NCBI RefSeq assembly: GCF_000970325.1
Contig: NZ_CP009518.1
Location: forward strand, 2,108,001-2,172,000
DNA: 64,000 nucleotides
Direction: 5' to 3'
Source: Methanococcoides methylutens MM1
Lineage (GTDB): Archaea; Halobacteriota; Methanosarcinia; Methanosarcinales; Methanosarcinaceae
The notes under the pieces are model-generated. The model was not told where the DNA came from. It did not search any database and was given only the letters and a program-made list of their open reading frames with translations. The first letter of the stretch is position 1, and each line of letters begins with the position of its first letter. Below, in pieces: positions 17,409 to 26,978 of this stretch. The position numbers were made by a program, and so were the translations under genes.

Positions 17409-18654
17409 GACGGAAAGAGCCATCCAGTATCCTTTCTTTTAATTTTTCTGACAGCTCCAGAGCCCTCTTCTTGTCAGACTGACGCAGGACGATAGGAACG
17501 TCTGCTGAATAATCACCCAGTTCGAACTTAATGGAGCCCATCTTACCTGTGAAGACATCTCCCACACACAAAGTAGTGCACAGACCACAGTTGAAACATG
17601 CATACCTGTCAAGTTTTACTTTGTCCTCTTCGAAACTGATAGCAGCCATTGGGCAGTTTTCCTGAGGCTCACAGAGGGCACAATTGATGCACTCGTCCGG
17701 AGCGAACGTTACTTCCAGGTCCACATCTTCCCATACATCACCATAGGTGGAATATCCAACACAGGCCCTTTTGTCCACGGCCATTACTGACATCTTGATC
17801 TGTCTGTCACGCTCTTTAATTGCATCAACAACTGAAGGATCGGTAACAGCTACAGGGACTGCCCAGGATACAATACATTCCGGACCGGCTGAAGTGAAAA
17901 AACCACCCATGTATTCAGGGTCCATGTCATGCATATCTGCAAAAGCCGTCAGGTTTGGTTTCTCTTTGGCACTACGGGTACCGGAACCCAGTATGAAGCC
18001 TTCCGAGCCGTTCATGAGGATTCGTGTCCCGATACCGATGGACTGCAGCATAGGATCGTTCTTCACAGGATTGATCTGCCCGCAGCCGGAGATCGTTGCC
18101 TCGCTAAGCCTTGGCCCGAAGTCCATTGCGTGGAATATGGAAGAAATAGTGTCATCGGAAGTGTTCACAAAAGCGGAATAGTTCTTGAAAGCGTGGCGTG
18201 TACCATACATCATGGCATACGGCATATCGCCTAATGTGACCTGTGTTGTGAATGTTACATCACCATCGGTGACCACCTTTACATCCACAGGATTTCCTGC
18301 TACAAGATCACGGAAGAGATGACCTGCACCATAGTGGTGGTCATCCAGGCTGTGGTCCGTGCCAAAGAGCATAAGGTCAAGGATACCCAATCTTTCGTTG
18401 GGACACGGTCCCGTGTGTGCAGGGACTCCGTTCATATAGACTTCCTTTGCACGCAGGAAACTGCAGGGTGCATCCACCGGGAAAGAGAGAATAGCATAGG
18501 TTCCGCTCATGATGGCACGTGTCGCTGCTGTCACAACATCTACCTTTTCGATATCTTCACCACGGTCCGTAAGTTCACAGACCTCCTGTGCGGTAAGCAC
18601 AACAGCTTCACCTTTTCCGATGCGTTCATTTATACTTTCAATACTGCGTTCCAT
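17377..18654 (-). CDS. comF: ComF-like Fe-S protein (COG1900/DUF39, methanogenesis marker 16 type)
   Basis: This 425-residue protein has a long N-terminal COG1900 domain with conserved-looking Cys in DAPCSFLRAKE and TGPCPNE. A C-terminal pair of ferredoxin motifs (CINCALC ... CP and CFNCGLCTTLC) should bind two [4Fe-4S] clusters. Members include the homocysteine-forming sulfurtransferase and, to my knowledge, the enzyme that converts sulfoacetaldehyde to coenzyme M (ComF). The location beside comDE favours the latter, which would make this the last step of the pathway encoded here. A homocysteine role remains possible. The gene converges on comE with a 32-base overlap and lies 18 bases from the antiporter gene. 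Confidence 0.8.
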   Translation of the reverse strand: MERSIESINERIGKGEAVVLTAQEVCELTDRGEDIEKVDVVTAATRAIMSGTYAILSFPVDAPCSFLRAKEVYMNGVPAHTGPCPNERLGILDLMLFGTDHSLDDHHYGAGHLFRDLVAGNPVDVKVVTDGDVTFTTQVTLGDMPYAMMYGTRHAFKNYSAFVNTSDDTISSIFHAMDFGPRLSEATISGCGQINPVKNDPMLQSIGIGTRILMNGSEGFILGSGTRSAKEKPNLTAFADMHDMDPEYMGGFFTSAGPECIVSWAVPVAVTDPSVVDAIKERDRQIKMSVMAVDKRACVGYSTYGDVWEDVDLEVTFAPDECINCALCEPQENCPMAAISFEEDKVKLDRYACFNCGLCTTLCVGDVFTGKMGSIKFELGDYSADVPIVLRQSDKKRALELSEKLKERILDGSFRLTQMVEQIQP

Positions 18655-18672
18655 ATGACCACTCCTATATCC

Positions 18673-20673
18673 TTATTCAATGCTCCCGCCTGAGAACAGA
18701 GGATCGACCTTTGAGATCATTTCCGGTGCACCCATCAATACCACCACATCATGCGAGGTGAGGAAGATATCAGGGTCCGGATTTGAAATTATCTCCGAGT
18801 TCCTGCGAATGGCTAGTATGGTAACCCCATACTTCTTCCTGAGCTCAAGTTGGGCAAGTGTTTTCCCGACAACAAATGAAGAAGACCTGACCCTTACATT
18901 CGTGATGTTCATATCCGGGATGTCGACTTCCATGTCATAGATATTCATTGTACCTGACAGTGTCCTGAACATCTCATATCCATCCGAACGTATCTCTGCA
19001 ACCAATCTGTCGATCTCATCCTTTGGAATCATATATCTCTTCATCAGCCTCACGAATATCTCGATTGAGGTCTCGTATTCCTCGGGAATTACCTCATTTG
19101 CACCAAGTGCATAAAGAGGTTCCATTTCCTGCAAGTACTGTGTACGGGCAATGATGTGAACATTGGGATTCATTTTACGGGCAAGTGAAATCGTCCTTCT
19201 GGTACCCGCCGGATCGGAGATACAGACCACGAGTACCCTTGCACTCTTGATATCCGCATGTTCCAGTACTCCTTTCTGGGAAGAATCACCGTAGTAGACG
19301 AGTTCACCCTTTAGCTGTTCCTTTCTGACTGTCTCTGGGTTTGTATCAAGGATAATATATGGGATACCGGCAACTGTTGCCGCCTTCGCAACGGTGTGGC
19401 CATTGAAACCAAAGCCTGCAATGATAAGATGATCTTCAAGGTGGGTCTGCTTACTAATAACAGCCTCCATGGCCCCGGGATGAAAACCACATTTAAGCCT
19501 TGGTGGAATTGGCAGGTTCACTACCCGGTCTGCTACTCTGGGCGAGATTGACATGACAGATGAAGTGACCGCCATTGTAAGGATGGATACCACAAGGAAC
19601 AGCTGGTACACATTCTGATCAAGGATACCATATTCCAGACCGAAGGTGGACAGGACAAATGAGAACTCACCTACCTGTGCCAGTGCAAGTCCTCCAATGA
19701 TCGCCGTGCGAAGCGGGAAACCAAGTAAGTAGGATGCCAGGCCTGCGATCACTGATTTTAACAACAGCACTCCGACGGCTACCAATATGAACAAAACGGG
19801 GTTGCCAAAGAAATGATCGATGTCCAGCAACATACCTATTGAGATAAAGAAGAAACTCATGAAGATATCACGGAATGGTATAAGGTTGCTCATTGCCTGA
19901 TGGCTATATTCGGATTCAGAGATGATAAGTCCTGCAAGAAAAGCACCCAGAGCCAGGGACAGGCCCATACTGTATGTAAGCCATGCCACAGAAAGGCAGA
20001 CAACAATAATACTAAGGAAGAAGAGCTCAGAATCACGGGTCTTTGTGATCTGATAGAGAACGTTTGGTATGATCCACTTTGCACTTGCTATTACCAGAAT
20101 GACCAATCCTATTCCTTTCGCGATTATGGGGATAAGGGCCGGCTCACCATTGCCACTAACACCTGCCAGGAATGGTGTGATCAGTATCATGGGAACCACA
20201 ATGACATCCTGGAAGAGCAGGATAGCAAGGGAAAGACGCCCATGCGGAGCATGCAATTCCCCTCTTTTCTGAAGAAGTTTGAGAACGATAGCAGTACTGC
20301 TAAGAGAGAACAGGAAACCAATGAAAACGGATTCACCATAACCATAGCCCATCCAGTAAGAGATCAGATAGACGACCACTATGGTGAGAAGCACCTGTAT
20401 CGAACCGCCTATAAGCACTGCACGTTTTATGCCCCATAGGTCCTTTAAGGACAGCTCGACGCCTATCGTAAACAGTAGCAATACGATACCTATTTCGGCA
20501 AGAACTTCAACTTCCTCGACTGCATCTATGAGACCATAACCATGAGGACCCAGCAGCATACCCGTGAAAAGGAAGCCCACAACTATTGGTACATGAAGGC
20601 GGTGGCATAGATAGAGAATAGCGATGGACAAACCAAAAATTATGTCAAGACTATATATTATTGAAGACTCCAT
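18673..20673 (-). CDS. KefB/CPA2-type cation:proton antiporter with TrkA domains
   Basis: The protein of about 666 residues has twelve or so membrane segments forming the CPA2 Na+/K+:H+ exchanger domain (about 1-380). A Rossmann-type TrkA-N domain follows (IIAGFGFNGHTVAKAA, a dinucleotide-binding Gly motif), then a TrkA-C domain at the C-terminus. This layout is that of KefB/KefC-like potassium efflux or Na+/H+ exchangers. ATG 20673 is preferred because the upstream TTG at 20688 has no clear ribosome site. It is followed closely by the ComF-like gene (18 bases), which it may share a transcript with. A link to coenzyme M is not implied. Confidence 0.9.
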   Translation of the reverse strand: MESSIIYSLDIIFGLSIAILYLCHRLHVPIVVGFLFTGMLLGPHGYGLIDAVEEVEVLAEIGIVLLLFTIGVELSLKDLWGIKRAVLIGGSIQVLLTIVVVYLISYWMGYGYGESVFIGFLFSLSSTAIVLKLLQKRGELHAPHGRLSLAILLFQDVIVVPMILITPFLAGVSGNGEPALIPIIAKGIGLVILVIASAKWIIPNVLYQITKTRDSELFFLSIIVVCLSVAWLTYSMGLSLALGAFLAGLIISESEYSHQAMSNLIPFRDIFMSFFFISIGMLLDIDHFFGNPVLFILVAVGVLLLKSVIAGLASYLLGFPLRTAIIGGLALAQVGEFSFVLSTFGLEYGILDQNVYQLFLVVSILTMAVTSSVMSISPRVADRVVNLPIPPRLKCGFHPGAMEAVISKQTHLEDHLIIAGFGFNGHTVAKAATVAGIPYIILDTNPETVRKEQLKGELVYYGDSSQKGVLEHADIKSARVLVVCISDPAGTRRTISLARKMNPNVHIIARTQYLQEMEPLYALGANEVIPEEYETSIEIFVRLMKRYMIPKDEIDRLVAEIRSDGYEMFRTLSGTMNIYDMEVDIPDMNITNVRVRSSSFVVGKTLAQLELRKKYGVTILAIRRNSEIISNPDPDIFLTSHDVVVLMGAPEMISKVDPLFSGGSIE

Positions 20674-20792
20674 CCGGCCACCCACCAATCGATATCAGAG
20701 ATGTTAGTATGATAGTAATCTCTGTTTAAGGTAGTATATAAGATAAATGAAAAAGGCCATATCATTGATATGACCAGCTGAAATTAAGATTA

Positions 20793-21929
20793 TCAGATAT
20801 TTTCCACACCAAGAAGACTTGCAAGTTCAAGACCTTCGCTACCAAACTCTGAAAGCTGGTCGAAAAGCTCAGCCTTTGTAACGTATTTTTCGGTACGAGT
20901 ACCGTCATTTTGTTCGATCTTTATTGTAATCTCGCCGTCAGTATAACCTCTGTCGATGCATTCGTTGATGATATCCGTGAACTGCTCGGCAATTAATTTC
21001 AGGCAATCGAACGTCTGGTTGTTGTGAATAGCATCCTCACCATCGATCATGAGCTTGACAAGGGTCTTCCTCTTGACATGGGAGCGGATGTAATCCTTAA
21101 GCGCATTAAGCATTGCTACTACATGTTCTTCTTTCACAGAGCCCATGAGGGCAGGGTCGGCTGTAACCTCATTGCCATCATAATAGATCACAAGGGAATC
21201 GCCACCCATATCGGCCTTTAACTTCTTGGTGGCTTTCTTGTTAACGAACATTGCACTGATATGATGATCATCAAAGTCCAGGTTAGAGAGAATGAGGTCG
21301 GAAACGTCTTCCAGTTTCACCTTGTCTTCCTTGTATATGATACCTGACCTTTTCCAAGTAGGTAGATAAAGAGTTCCAAAGAATCCCCTTATTGTTGTTG
21401 AATTATCAGTAAAGGTCAGTTCGGACTCATATTCCATTCCTGAAACCGTTGACGTTAGCTTACCTCTCAGGACATTTCTGTCCATGGAAGCAAAATACTT
21501 TTCCGTTGTGCCATAGACTCCGCCTTCAAAGAAGGGATCCAGTATGGAAAGGATCTGCCTTTCAACATCGTCCAGACCTTTATCAATATCCTTGTTAATG
21601 CTCTCGATATCCGAAAGCATGGCACCGGAACTCTTGTTGAAAGAGGACTCACATGCATCAAGGATGGAATTCCTGTAATCAAGAAGTTCTTTTTCTTCAA
21701 ATTCACCGGTAATGCGATCGATGAAATCCAGGAGCTTACTGTTGGCAGACTCCAGTTCATCAGAACCATTTTCCAGAGATGTTCTCCTTCCGATCAGATC
21801 ATCGTTCTTCTCAATGGAAGCATTCTCTATAGGAAGAACTTTGCTTGATGTATAAACAAAATCCTGAAGGTCCTGTATAACATCCCTCTGGATAGATAAA
21901 TCATTAGAATCTTGAAATGTATATTTCAT
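20793..21929 (-). CDS. hypothetical coiled-coil protein
   Basis: The protein of 378 residues matches no domain that I recognise. The first 140 residues are Glu/Lys/Asp-rich with heptad-like spacing of hydrophobic residues and should form helices or a coiled coil. The remainder is a mixed alpha/beta region with a repeated-looking acidic surface. It is soluble, with no signal or membrane segment. The start is ATG 21929 behind GGGGAG, rather than an upstream in-frame codon at 21950. It may be a lineage-restricted methanosarcinal protein. Neighbours (antiporter, tyrS) give no clear hint. Confidence 0.65.
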   Translation of the reverse strand: MKYTFQDSNDLSIQRDVIQDLQDFVYTSSKVLPIENASIEKNDDLIGRRTSLENGSDELESANSKLLDFIDRITGEFEEKELLDYRNSILDACESSFNKSSGAMLSDIESINKDIDKGLDDVERQILSILDPFFEGGVYGTTEKYFASMDRNVLRGKLTSTVSGMEYESELTFTDNSTTIRGFFGTLYLPTWKRSGIIYKEDKVKLEDVSDLILSNLDFDDHHISAMFVNKKATKKLKADMGGDSLVIYYDGNEVTADPALMGSVKEEHVVAMLNALKDYIRSHVKRKTLVKLMIDGEDAIHNNQTFDCLKLIAEQFTDIINECIDRGYTDGEITIKIEQNDGTRTEKYVTKAELFDQLSEFGSEGLELASLLGVENI

Positions 21930-22038
21930 GTGGCTCCCCAATTCGACCAATTCTTATTGAATTAATTCTTATGGTGCAAACATTAAATAGGTTACGTAGG
22001 CAACAGAGAATCTGCTGCCCCGGCCAGACAAAAGAAGA

Positions 22039-22992
22039 TCAGAGAAGTACTTCCCTTACAGGGTCAAGTATCTCATTGATGTACTTTGCTGCACCATTCT
22101 TCAAGTCCATTGGATGAAGGGTCTCGTCTGAAAATACAGCCTCAAGCTCTTCATAGCTCTTGCACACAAGATCGCCGCCGAACTTTTCCGGCCTTTCGAA
22201 TACGATCTCATCATAACGTGGCATTATGTGATACTTGAAGAGTGCCATTACCGGGTTGTCTTCAACAACGCCTGCAGGACAGAATGCTTTCTTAAGCTTC
22301 TTGTTTATGGATGCTGCATCATCGTCAACTGAGATGTAGTTTCCACTGGATGATGCCATTTTGCTACCGTCCAGTCCGAGAAGGATAGGAGTGTGGATAC
22401 AGAGAGGTGCCTTAAAACCAAGTCCTGGAAGGCCTTCCCTTGCAAGCATGTGGATCTTCCTCTGGTCAATACCACCAACTGCAACGTCAACGCCAAGAAG
22501 TGCGATATCAATGGCCTGCATGATCGGGTAGACCATCTGGGAGACCTTAGGATCTTCCATCTTCCTACCTACCTCATCCATGCTTCTCTTTGCCCTGTTA
22601 AGTGAAGTAGCCTGGGTAAGCTTGAGCACATTGAGCATGTAGTCAGGAGAGAGCTGGAAATCAGAACCATATACGAAATTGGTCTTTTCCGGATCAAGTC
22701 CCAGTGCAAGGAAACATTCCTTGTTGTAGTCCGCAGTCTTGCGAACCTCTTCCATAGTACCTTTCTGGTTCATATAGGCATGGACATCCGCAAGAAGGAC
22801 AGTGATCTCAAATCCTGCTTTCTGAAGGTCTATCAGCTTGTTCACAGTAAGAACATGACCCATGTGGATCTTCCCACTGGGTTCGTAGCCTGTATATGCT
22901 GAAGGGTTTTCCTTTGACTCCAGCAATTTTGTAAGCTCCTCTTCCGTGACAATCTCCTGTACATTTCTTTTTATAAGGTCCATCTTTTCCAT
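22039..22992 (-). CDS. tyrS: tyrosyl-tRNA synthetase
   Basis: This 317-residue class I synthetase attaches Tyr to tRNA-Tyr. It has the HIGH-type motif SGKIHMGH near residue 42, the tyrosine-pocket region with YPIMQAIDIALLGVDVAVGG, and the KMSKS-type loop SKMASSSG near residue 210. The short length, lacking the S4 domain of bacterial enzymes, is that of archaeal TyrRS. The start ATG 22992 follows a purine-rich GAAGGTG eight bases upstream. It is independent of the next minus-strand gene, 120 bases away. Confidence 0.97.
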   Translation of the reverse strand: MEKMDLIKRNVQEIVTEEELTKLLESKENPSAYTGYEPSGKIHMGHVLTVNKLIDLQKAGFEITVLLADVHAYMNQKGTMEEVRKTADYNKECFLALGLDPEKTNFVYGSDFQLSPDYMLNVLKLTQATSLNRAKRSMDEVGRKMEDPKVSQMVYPIMQAIDIALLGVDVAVGGIDQRKIHMLAREGLPGLGFKAPLCIHTPILLGLDGSKMASSSGNYISVDDDAASINKKLKKAFCPAGVVEDNPVMALFKYHIMPRYDEIVFERPEKFGGDLVCKSYEELEAVFSDETLHPMDLKNGAAKYINEILDPVREVLL

Positions 22993-23114
22993 GAATTCAC
23001 CTTCGATGTCATAGTAGAATCATAAACTGATCACTATGAATGATGAGACCTTAAACTCAGGTCATGACCATATAGGTTACGGTACATCTGCAGCCAATAC
23101 AGGCCACCGCACCA

Positions 23115-23843
23115 TCAGGGACCAAGATATCGTTTCAAAAAAGCGTCCCCCTCCTCAGAAGAGAACATAGGAATTTCCCAATCCTGGACCACTTTGCTTC
23201 GTTTACCAAGGGTCCTTTCGTTCTTCACAGGATCAAAACCGGTCTTATGATACTCTGTCTTGTGTATCACAACACCTCTTTTTTGCCAGGTAGGGACCTT
23301 ATCAAGGTTTATGCCACGCTGGAACAGCATCTCATGTATGTCCGCAGCCTTCTTGCCCTTAAGAGCAGCTGCAGCTTCCTTTTCGCCCATGCCTTCGGAA
23401 AGAAGTGTGTAATAACCATAGGAACTAACACAATTGCGCCAGGATTCGTTCTGTCGCCAGATCAGGTATTCAGGGACATGCTCCTTTTCGATCGGAATGA
23501 TCCTTGAATCAAAGGAAACGGGCTCATCAAGACCCATCTTAATTGTAAAAGCACTGCTAAGGTAACTGGCGACCACCGAATCAAGCTTCTCGACCCTCCC
23601 ATCAAAGGGCAAATCTAAGAAGAGAATGCTCGCCTCGTCAGAAAAAGTATATGCCAGCGCTGCACTCATTCCGCTTTTTTTGAAGAAAAGTTCAAGGGAA
23701 TCCGCCATGGCAGATGCAAACTTTTGATCATACGGCTTTTTACAACCAAGCCTTGAAAGCGTATTTTTGAATGTCCTGCCATCAACTCTTATGATCACAG
23801 GAGCAAGGCAGCGCAGATCAGAATAGATCTCCCGCTGTTTCAT
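23115..23843 (-). CDS. thg1: tRNA-His guanylyltransferase family protein
   Basis: The 242-residue protein has the Thg1 catalytic core: IRVDGRTFKNT, then TFSDEASILF with the metal-binding Asp pair, and a C-terminal SWRNCVSSYGYYT stretch. Thg1 adds G to the 5' end of tRNA-His or repairs 5' ends by 3'-5' addition. In some Methanosarcina the homologous gene contains an in-frame amber codon read as pyrrolysine. Here the frame is uninterrupted and ends in TGA. The upstream PRC-barrel gene is 8 bases away, so the two form an operon. Confidence 0.9.
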   Translation of the reverse strand: MKQREIYSDLRCLAPVIIRVDGRTFKNTLSRLGCKKPYDQKFASAMADSLELFFKKSGMSAALAYTFSDEASILFLDLPFDGRVEKLDSVVASYLSSAFTIKMGLDEPVSFDSRIIPIEKEHVPEYLIWRQNESWRNCVSSYGYYTLLSEGMGEKEAAAALKGKKAADIHEMLFQRGINLDKVPTWQKRGVVIHKTEYHKTGFDPVKNERTLGKRSKVVQDWEIPMFSSEEGDAFLKRYLGP

Positions 23844-23851
23844 GAGATACT

Positions 23852-24124
23852 TCAGTCTTCCTTTTCTTCCTCTTTTACAGGTTTCTTGAACCTTTTAACG
23901 ATGTCACGTATGAGGACAATGTCGCCTGTGGTAACTACCCACCTGTATGGAAGAATGACACCTCTTGTTGTAACATCGAAGATGTCACGGTTGATGTCTG
24001 AAAGAGCGAGGCCGGATACGACCCTCTCATCCACATCAAAAACAAGATCGTTCACTTTTCCCACATACGTACCCTGGTTCGTATACACATTTAACCCAAA
24101 CAGTGATGTTATATCTGCGCGCAT
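23852..24124 (-). CDS. PRC-barrel domain protein
   Basis: The 90-residue protein is a single PRC-barrel: ITSLFGLNVYTNQG, then GKVNDLVFDVDE and a GVILPYRWVVTTGDIVLI strand near the end. Archaeal single-domain PRC-barrel proteins bind RNA-processing and cell-division partners. Which applies here is unknown. The C-terminus is a Lys/Glu-rich tail. It begins the transcript that continues with thg1 (8 bases apart). This pairing suggests a link to tRNA or ribosome processing, as inference only. Confidence 0.85.
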   Translation of the reverse strand: MRADITSLFGLNVYTNQGTYVGKVNDLVFDVDERVVSGLALSDINRDIFDVTTRGVILPYRWVVTTGDIVLIRDIVKRFKKPVKEEEKED

Positions 24125-24302
24125 GATAGCCCCTATTGTATGATCAATTGAAATTATAAATATGATTTACATGTTGATAATATATATAAAATGCGTATCT
24201 TATGCCATAAATCCTTCTATAAAAACAGTATTAATGAAGAAATGTCCAGCTCATCATAATTAAATAGAATCATAACTGAAAGGTTCGAAGGGGCAAAAGA
24301 AC

Positions 24303-25064
24303 ATGCTTACAAGCACCTACACACATATTCCCGGAATTGGAAAAACGATCGAAAAACGCATATGGGAGAGCGGACACTGCCATTGGGACGAGTACCTGGA
24401 GAACCAGGAGTCCATTTCAATACCTGCAACAAGGAAAGAAAAAATAGAAAAAGGCATCATCGAATCCAAAGACCACCTTGCAATGAGGGATTTCGAATAC
24501 TTCGCCAGCTGCCTACCCGGTGCAGAACACTGGAGAGCCTTTGAGCATTTCTCGGACTCTGTCGCTTATGTTGATATTGAGACCACCGGCCTGTCTGCAA
24601 ACAGCTCCTGCATTACCGTGGTCGGGATCTATGACGGGAAGGATGCAAAAACATATGTAAAAGGCATTGACCTTGACGACATCGTGGAAGAGCTGCAGAA
24701 ATACGAACTTCTGGTGTCCTTCAACGGAGCACGTTTTGACCTGCCTTTCATCCAGCACGAGTTCCCGGAGATCAATTTCAACCAGCTCCATGTGGACCTC
24801 ATGTATCCTCTTCGACGCATAGGCCTTTCAGGAGGGTTAAAGGCAATCGAAAAGAAACTGGGAATACAGAGAACTGATGATACAGTCGATATCACCGGTT
24901 TCGATGCGGTCAGGCTCTGGCATGAGTATGAGCGCGGAAGTGAGGAAGCACTGGACCTTCTTCTTGAATACAACCGGGAAGATATCGTTAATCTGGAAAC
25001 CATAATCAATAAAACATACCAGCAATTCGTCGAAAGGACATTCGAGAAAGCCCTGGGAAAATGA
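24303..25064 (+). CDS. RNase H-like 3'-5' exonuclease (YprB type)
   Basis: This 253-residue protein has the DEDD exonuclease motifs: AYVDIETTGL near residue 90, LVSFNGARFDLPF near 140, and YNREDIVNLE at about 220, the usual acidic residues for two-metal catalysis. The N-terminal 30 residues (TYTHIPGIGKTIEKRIWE) resemble a helix-hairpin-helix that may grip DNA. YprB-like proteins are predicted single-strand nucleases. It lies 50 bases before uvrC on the same strand, which supports a role in DNA repair. Confidence 0.85.
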   Translation: MLTSTYTHIPGIGKTIEKRIWESGHCHWDEYLENQESISIPATRKEKIEKGIIESKDHLAMRDFEYFASCLPGAEHWRAFEHFSDSVAYVDIETTGLSANSSCITVVGIYDGKDAKTYVKGIDLDDIVEELQKYELLVSFNGARFDLPFIQHEFPEINFNQLHVDLMYPLRRIGLSGGLKAIEKKLGIQRTDDTVDITGFDAVRLWHEYERGSEEALDLLLEYNREDIVNLETIINKTYQQFVERTFEKALGK

Positions 25065-25114
25065 GACAATATCATTTTCATTTCCCTGCGGCATACAGAG
25101 GATGACAGAATAGA

Positions 25115-26920
25115 ATGAAGCCGGATATATCCAACATTCCTGACCTGCCGGGCGTCTACCTGATGAAGGACGACTCCGACAACATAATCTACATCGGAAA
25201 GGCAAAGTCCCTGAAGAAAAGGGTCAGCCAGTACTTCCAGTCTGGGAAGCACCATTCTTCGAAGACCAGGGCAATGGTCAGGAAGATCAGGGATATCGAC
25301 TACATTGTAACCGAATCCGAAGTCGCCGCACTGATACTTGAAGCAAATCTTGTAAAAAAGAACAGGCCCCACTATAACATCGACCTGAAGGATGACAAAC
25401 GCTACCCTTACGTGAAGGTCACTGTCAATAAGAAGTACCCCCGCATCTTTATCACGCGCAAGAGGTTCATGGACGGGGCACTCTATTTCGGCCCATATAC
25501 CAATGTCAAGCCGGTTCGCCGGACACTTGACATGATATCACAGGTGTTCAGGATAAAAAGATGCAACCGCAAGATCGACGGAAAAAGGCATCGACCATGC
25601 CTTAACTTTCACATCGACCGGTGCTATGCCCCCTGTAACGGTTCTATCTCTGAGGAAGAATACCGCAGTAACATCATGGAAGCGGTGAAATTTCTCAAAG
25701 GGGACACCGCAGGAATTCTCAGATCGCTTACGGAAAAGATGCAGGAGCATGCAAAAGCACAGGAGTTCGAGGCCGCTGCTGCAGTTCGTGACCAGATCAC
25801 AGCTCTCAAGAGCCTGTCCGAGCAGCAGACAGCCACCGCCGGGAACAATGACAGCGACCTCATAGCCACGGCAGCCGATGAGGAAACGATCTTTGTACAG
25901 GTCTTTTACATACGGGATGGGAACATGGTGGGTAAAGCTGACTTCTCACTTTCATGGGGAGATGCGGCCGGAGATATCTCCAGAATTGTGGCAGAGTTCA
26001 TCAAGCAATACTATCAGGATGCACCGGTGCCCCCTGAGATCCTTGTGCAGCACCAGATACCGGAAGAAGGACTTATCACAAAATGGCTGTCCGAAAGAGC
26101 ATCCAGAAACGTCCGTATACAGGTGCCTGCAAGGGGGGATAAGAAAAAGCTTCTTGACATGGCTGCAAGGAATGCGTTCATGACAATGGAACAATCCCAC
26201 ATCAGGAAAAGTGATCAGGACGCTGCACTGCAGGCACTGGTACACCTTCGTGATGAACTCTCCCTGCCAACACTTCCAACACACATAGAAGGTTTTGACA
26301 TATCCAACATATCAGGGACCGACGCGGTGGGATCCCTTGTGGTCTTCAAAAACGGAATGCCTGCAAAGGACCAGTATCGGCACTTTAACATCAAGACAGT
26401 AAAGGGAATAGATGACTTTGCCATGATGGCAGAAGTGGTCGGGCGCCGGTACAGGAAACAGAAAAATGAGAATAACAAAATGCCCGACCTTATCCTAATC
26501 GACGGGGGTCCGGGACAGGTGGGTGCCGCAATGGGATCCCTCAGGGAACTGGGACTTGACATCCCGCTGGTAGGGCTGGCAAAACGATTCGAGCATATCA
26601 TTGTCCCGAAGGAAGATCAGGATGAAGTTGTAATACTGCCGCATACCTCGGATGCGCTGAAGATGCTCATGCAGGTAAGGGATGAGTCACATCGCTTTGC
26701 GGTATCCTCACATCGCAGAAGAAGGACTGCAAGGTTGTCCCATTCAGAACTGGATTCGATACCCGGTATAGGGTCATCCCGGAAAAAGGCCCTGTTGAAC
26801 CACTTTGGTTCCATCGACAAAATAAGGCGTGCTTCTGTGGAAGAGCTTGCTGAAGTGGAAGGCATCAGCAAAGGGCTTGCCGAAAAGATAATTGAGCATT
26901 TCAAGAGCAAGCAGAATTGA
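25115..26920 (+). CDS. uvrC: UvrC excinuclease subunit
   Basis: The 601-residue protein is full-length UvrC of nucleotide excision repair. In order: GIY-YIG nuclease at residues 5-90 (GVYLMKDDSDN, then YIGKAKSLKKR), a UVR motif about 205-240 (AQEFEAAAAVRDQI), an RNase H-like second nuclease (HIEGFDISNISGTDAVGS) and a C-terminal helix-hairpin-helix (IPGIGSSRKKALL). It cuts both sides of damage with UvrA and UvrB, which are not in the window. Uvr genes in archaea are confined to groups such as Methanosarcinales and haloarchaea and are thought to come from bacteria. Confidence 0.97.
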   Translation: MKPDISNIPDLPGVYLMKDDSDNIIYIGKAKSLKKRVSQYFQSGKHHSSKTRAMVRKIRDIDYIVTESEVAALILEANLVKKNRPHYNIDLKDDKRYPYVKVTVNKKYPRIFITRKRFMDGALYFGPYTNVKPVRRTLDMISQVFRIKRCNRKIDGKRHRPCLNFHIDRCYAPCNGSISEEEYRSNIMEAVKFLKGDTAGILRSLTEKMQEHAKAQEFEAAAAVRDQITALKSLSEQQTATAGNNDSDLIATAADEETIFVQVFYIRDGNMVGKADFSLSWGDAAGDISRIVAEFIKQYYQDAPVPPEILVQHQIPEEGLITKWLSERASRNVRIQVPARGDKKKLLDMAARNAFMTMEQSHIRKSDQDAALQALVHLRDELSLPTLPTHIEGFDISNISGTDAVGSLVVFKNGMPAKDQYRHFNIKTVKGIDDFAMMAEVVGRRYRKQKNENNKMPDLILIDGGPGQVGAAMGSLRELGLDIPLVGLAKRFEHIIVPKEDQDEVVILPHTSDALKMLMQVRDESHRFAVSSHRRRRTARLSHSELDSIPGIGSSRKKALLNHFGSIDKIRRASVEELAEVEGISKGLAEKIIEHFKSKQN

Positions 26921-26978
26921 AAGTGAAAAGGGCCAATCTCAAAATACTAATACATCCTCAGGCATTATTCCCGGACAG

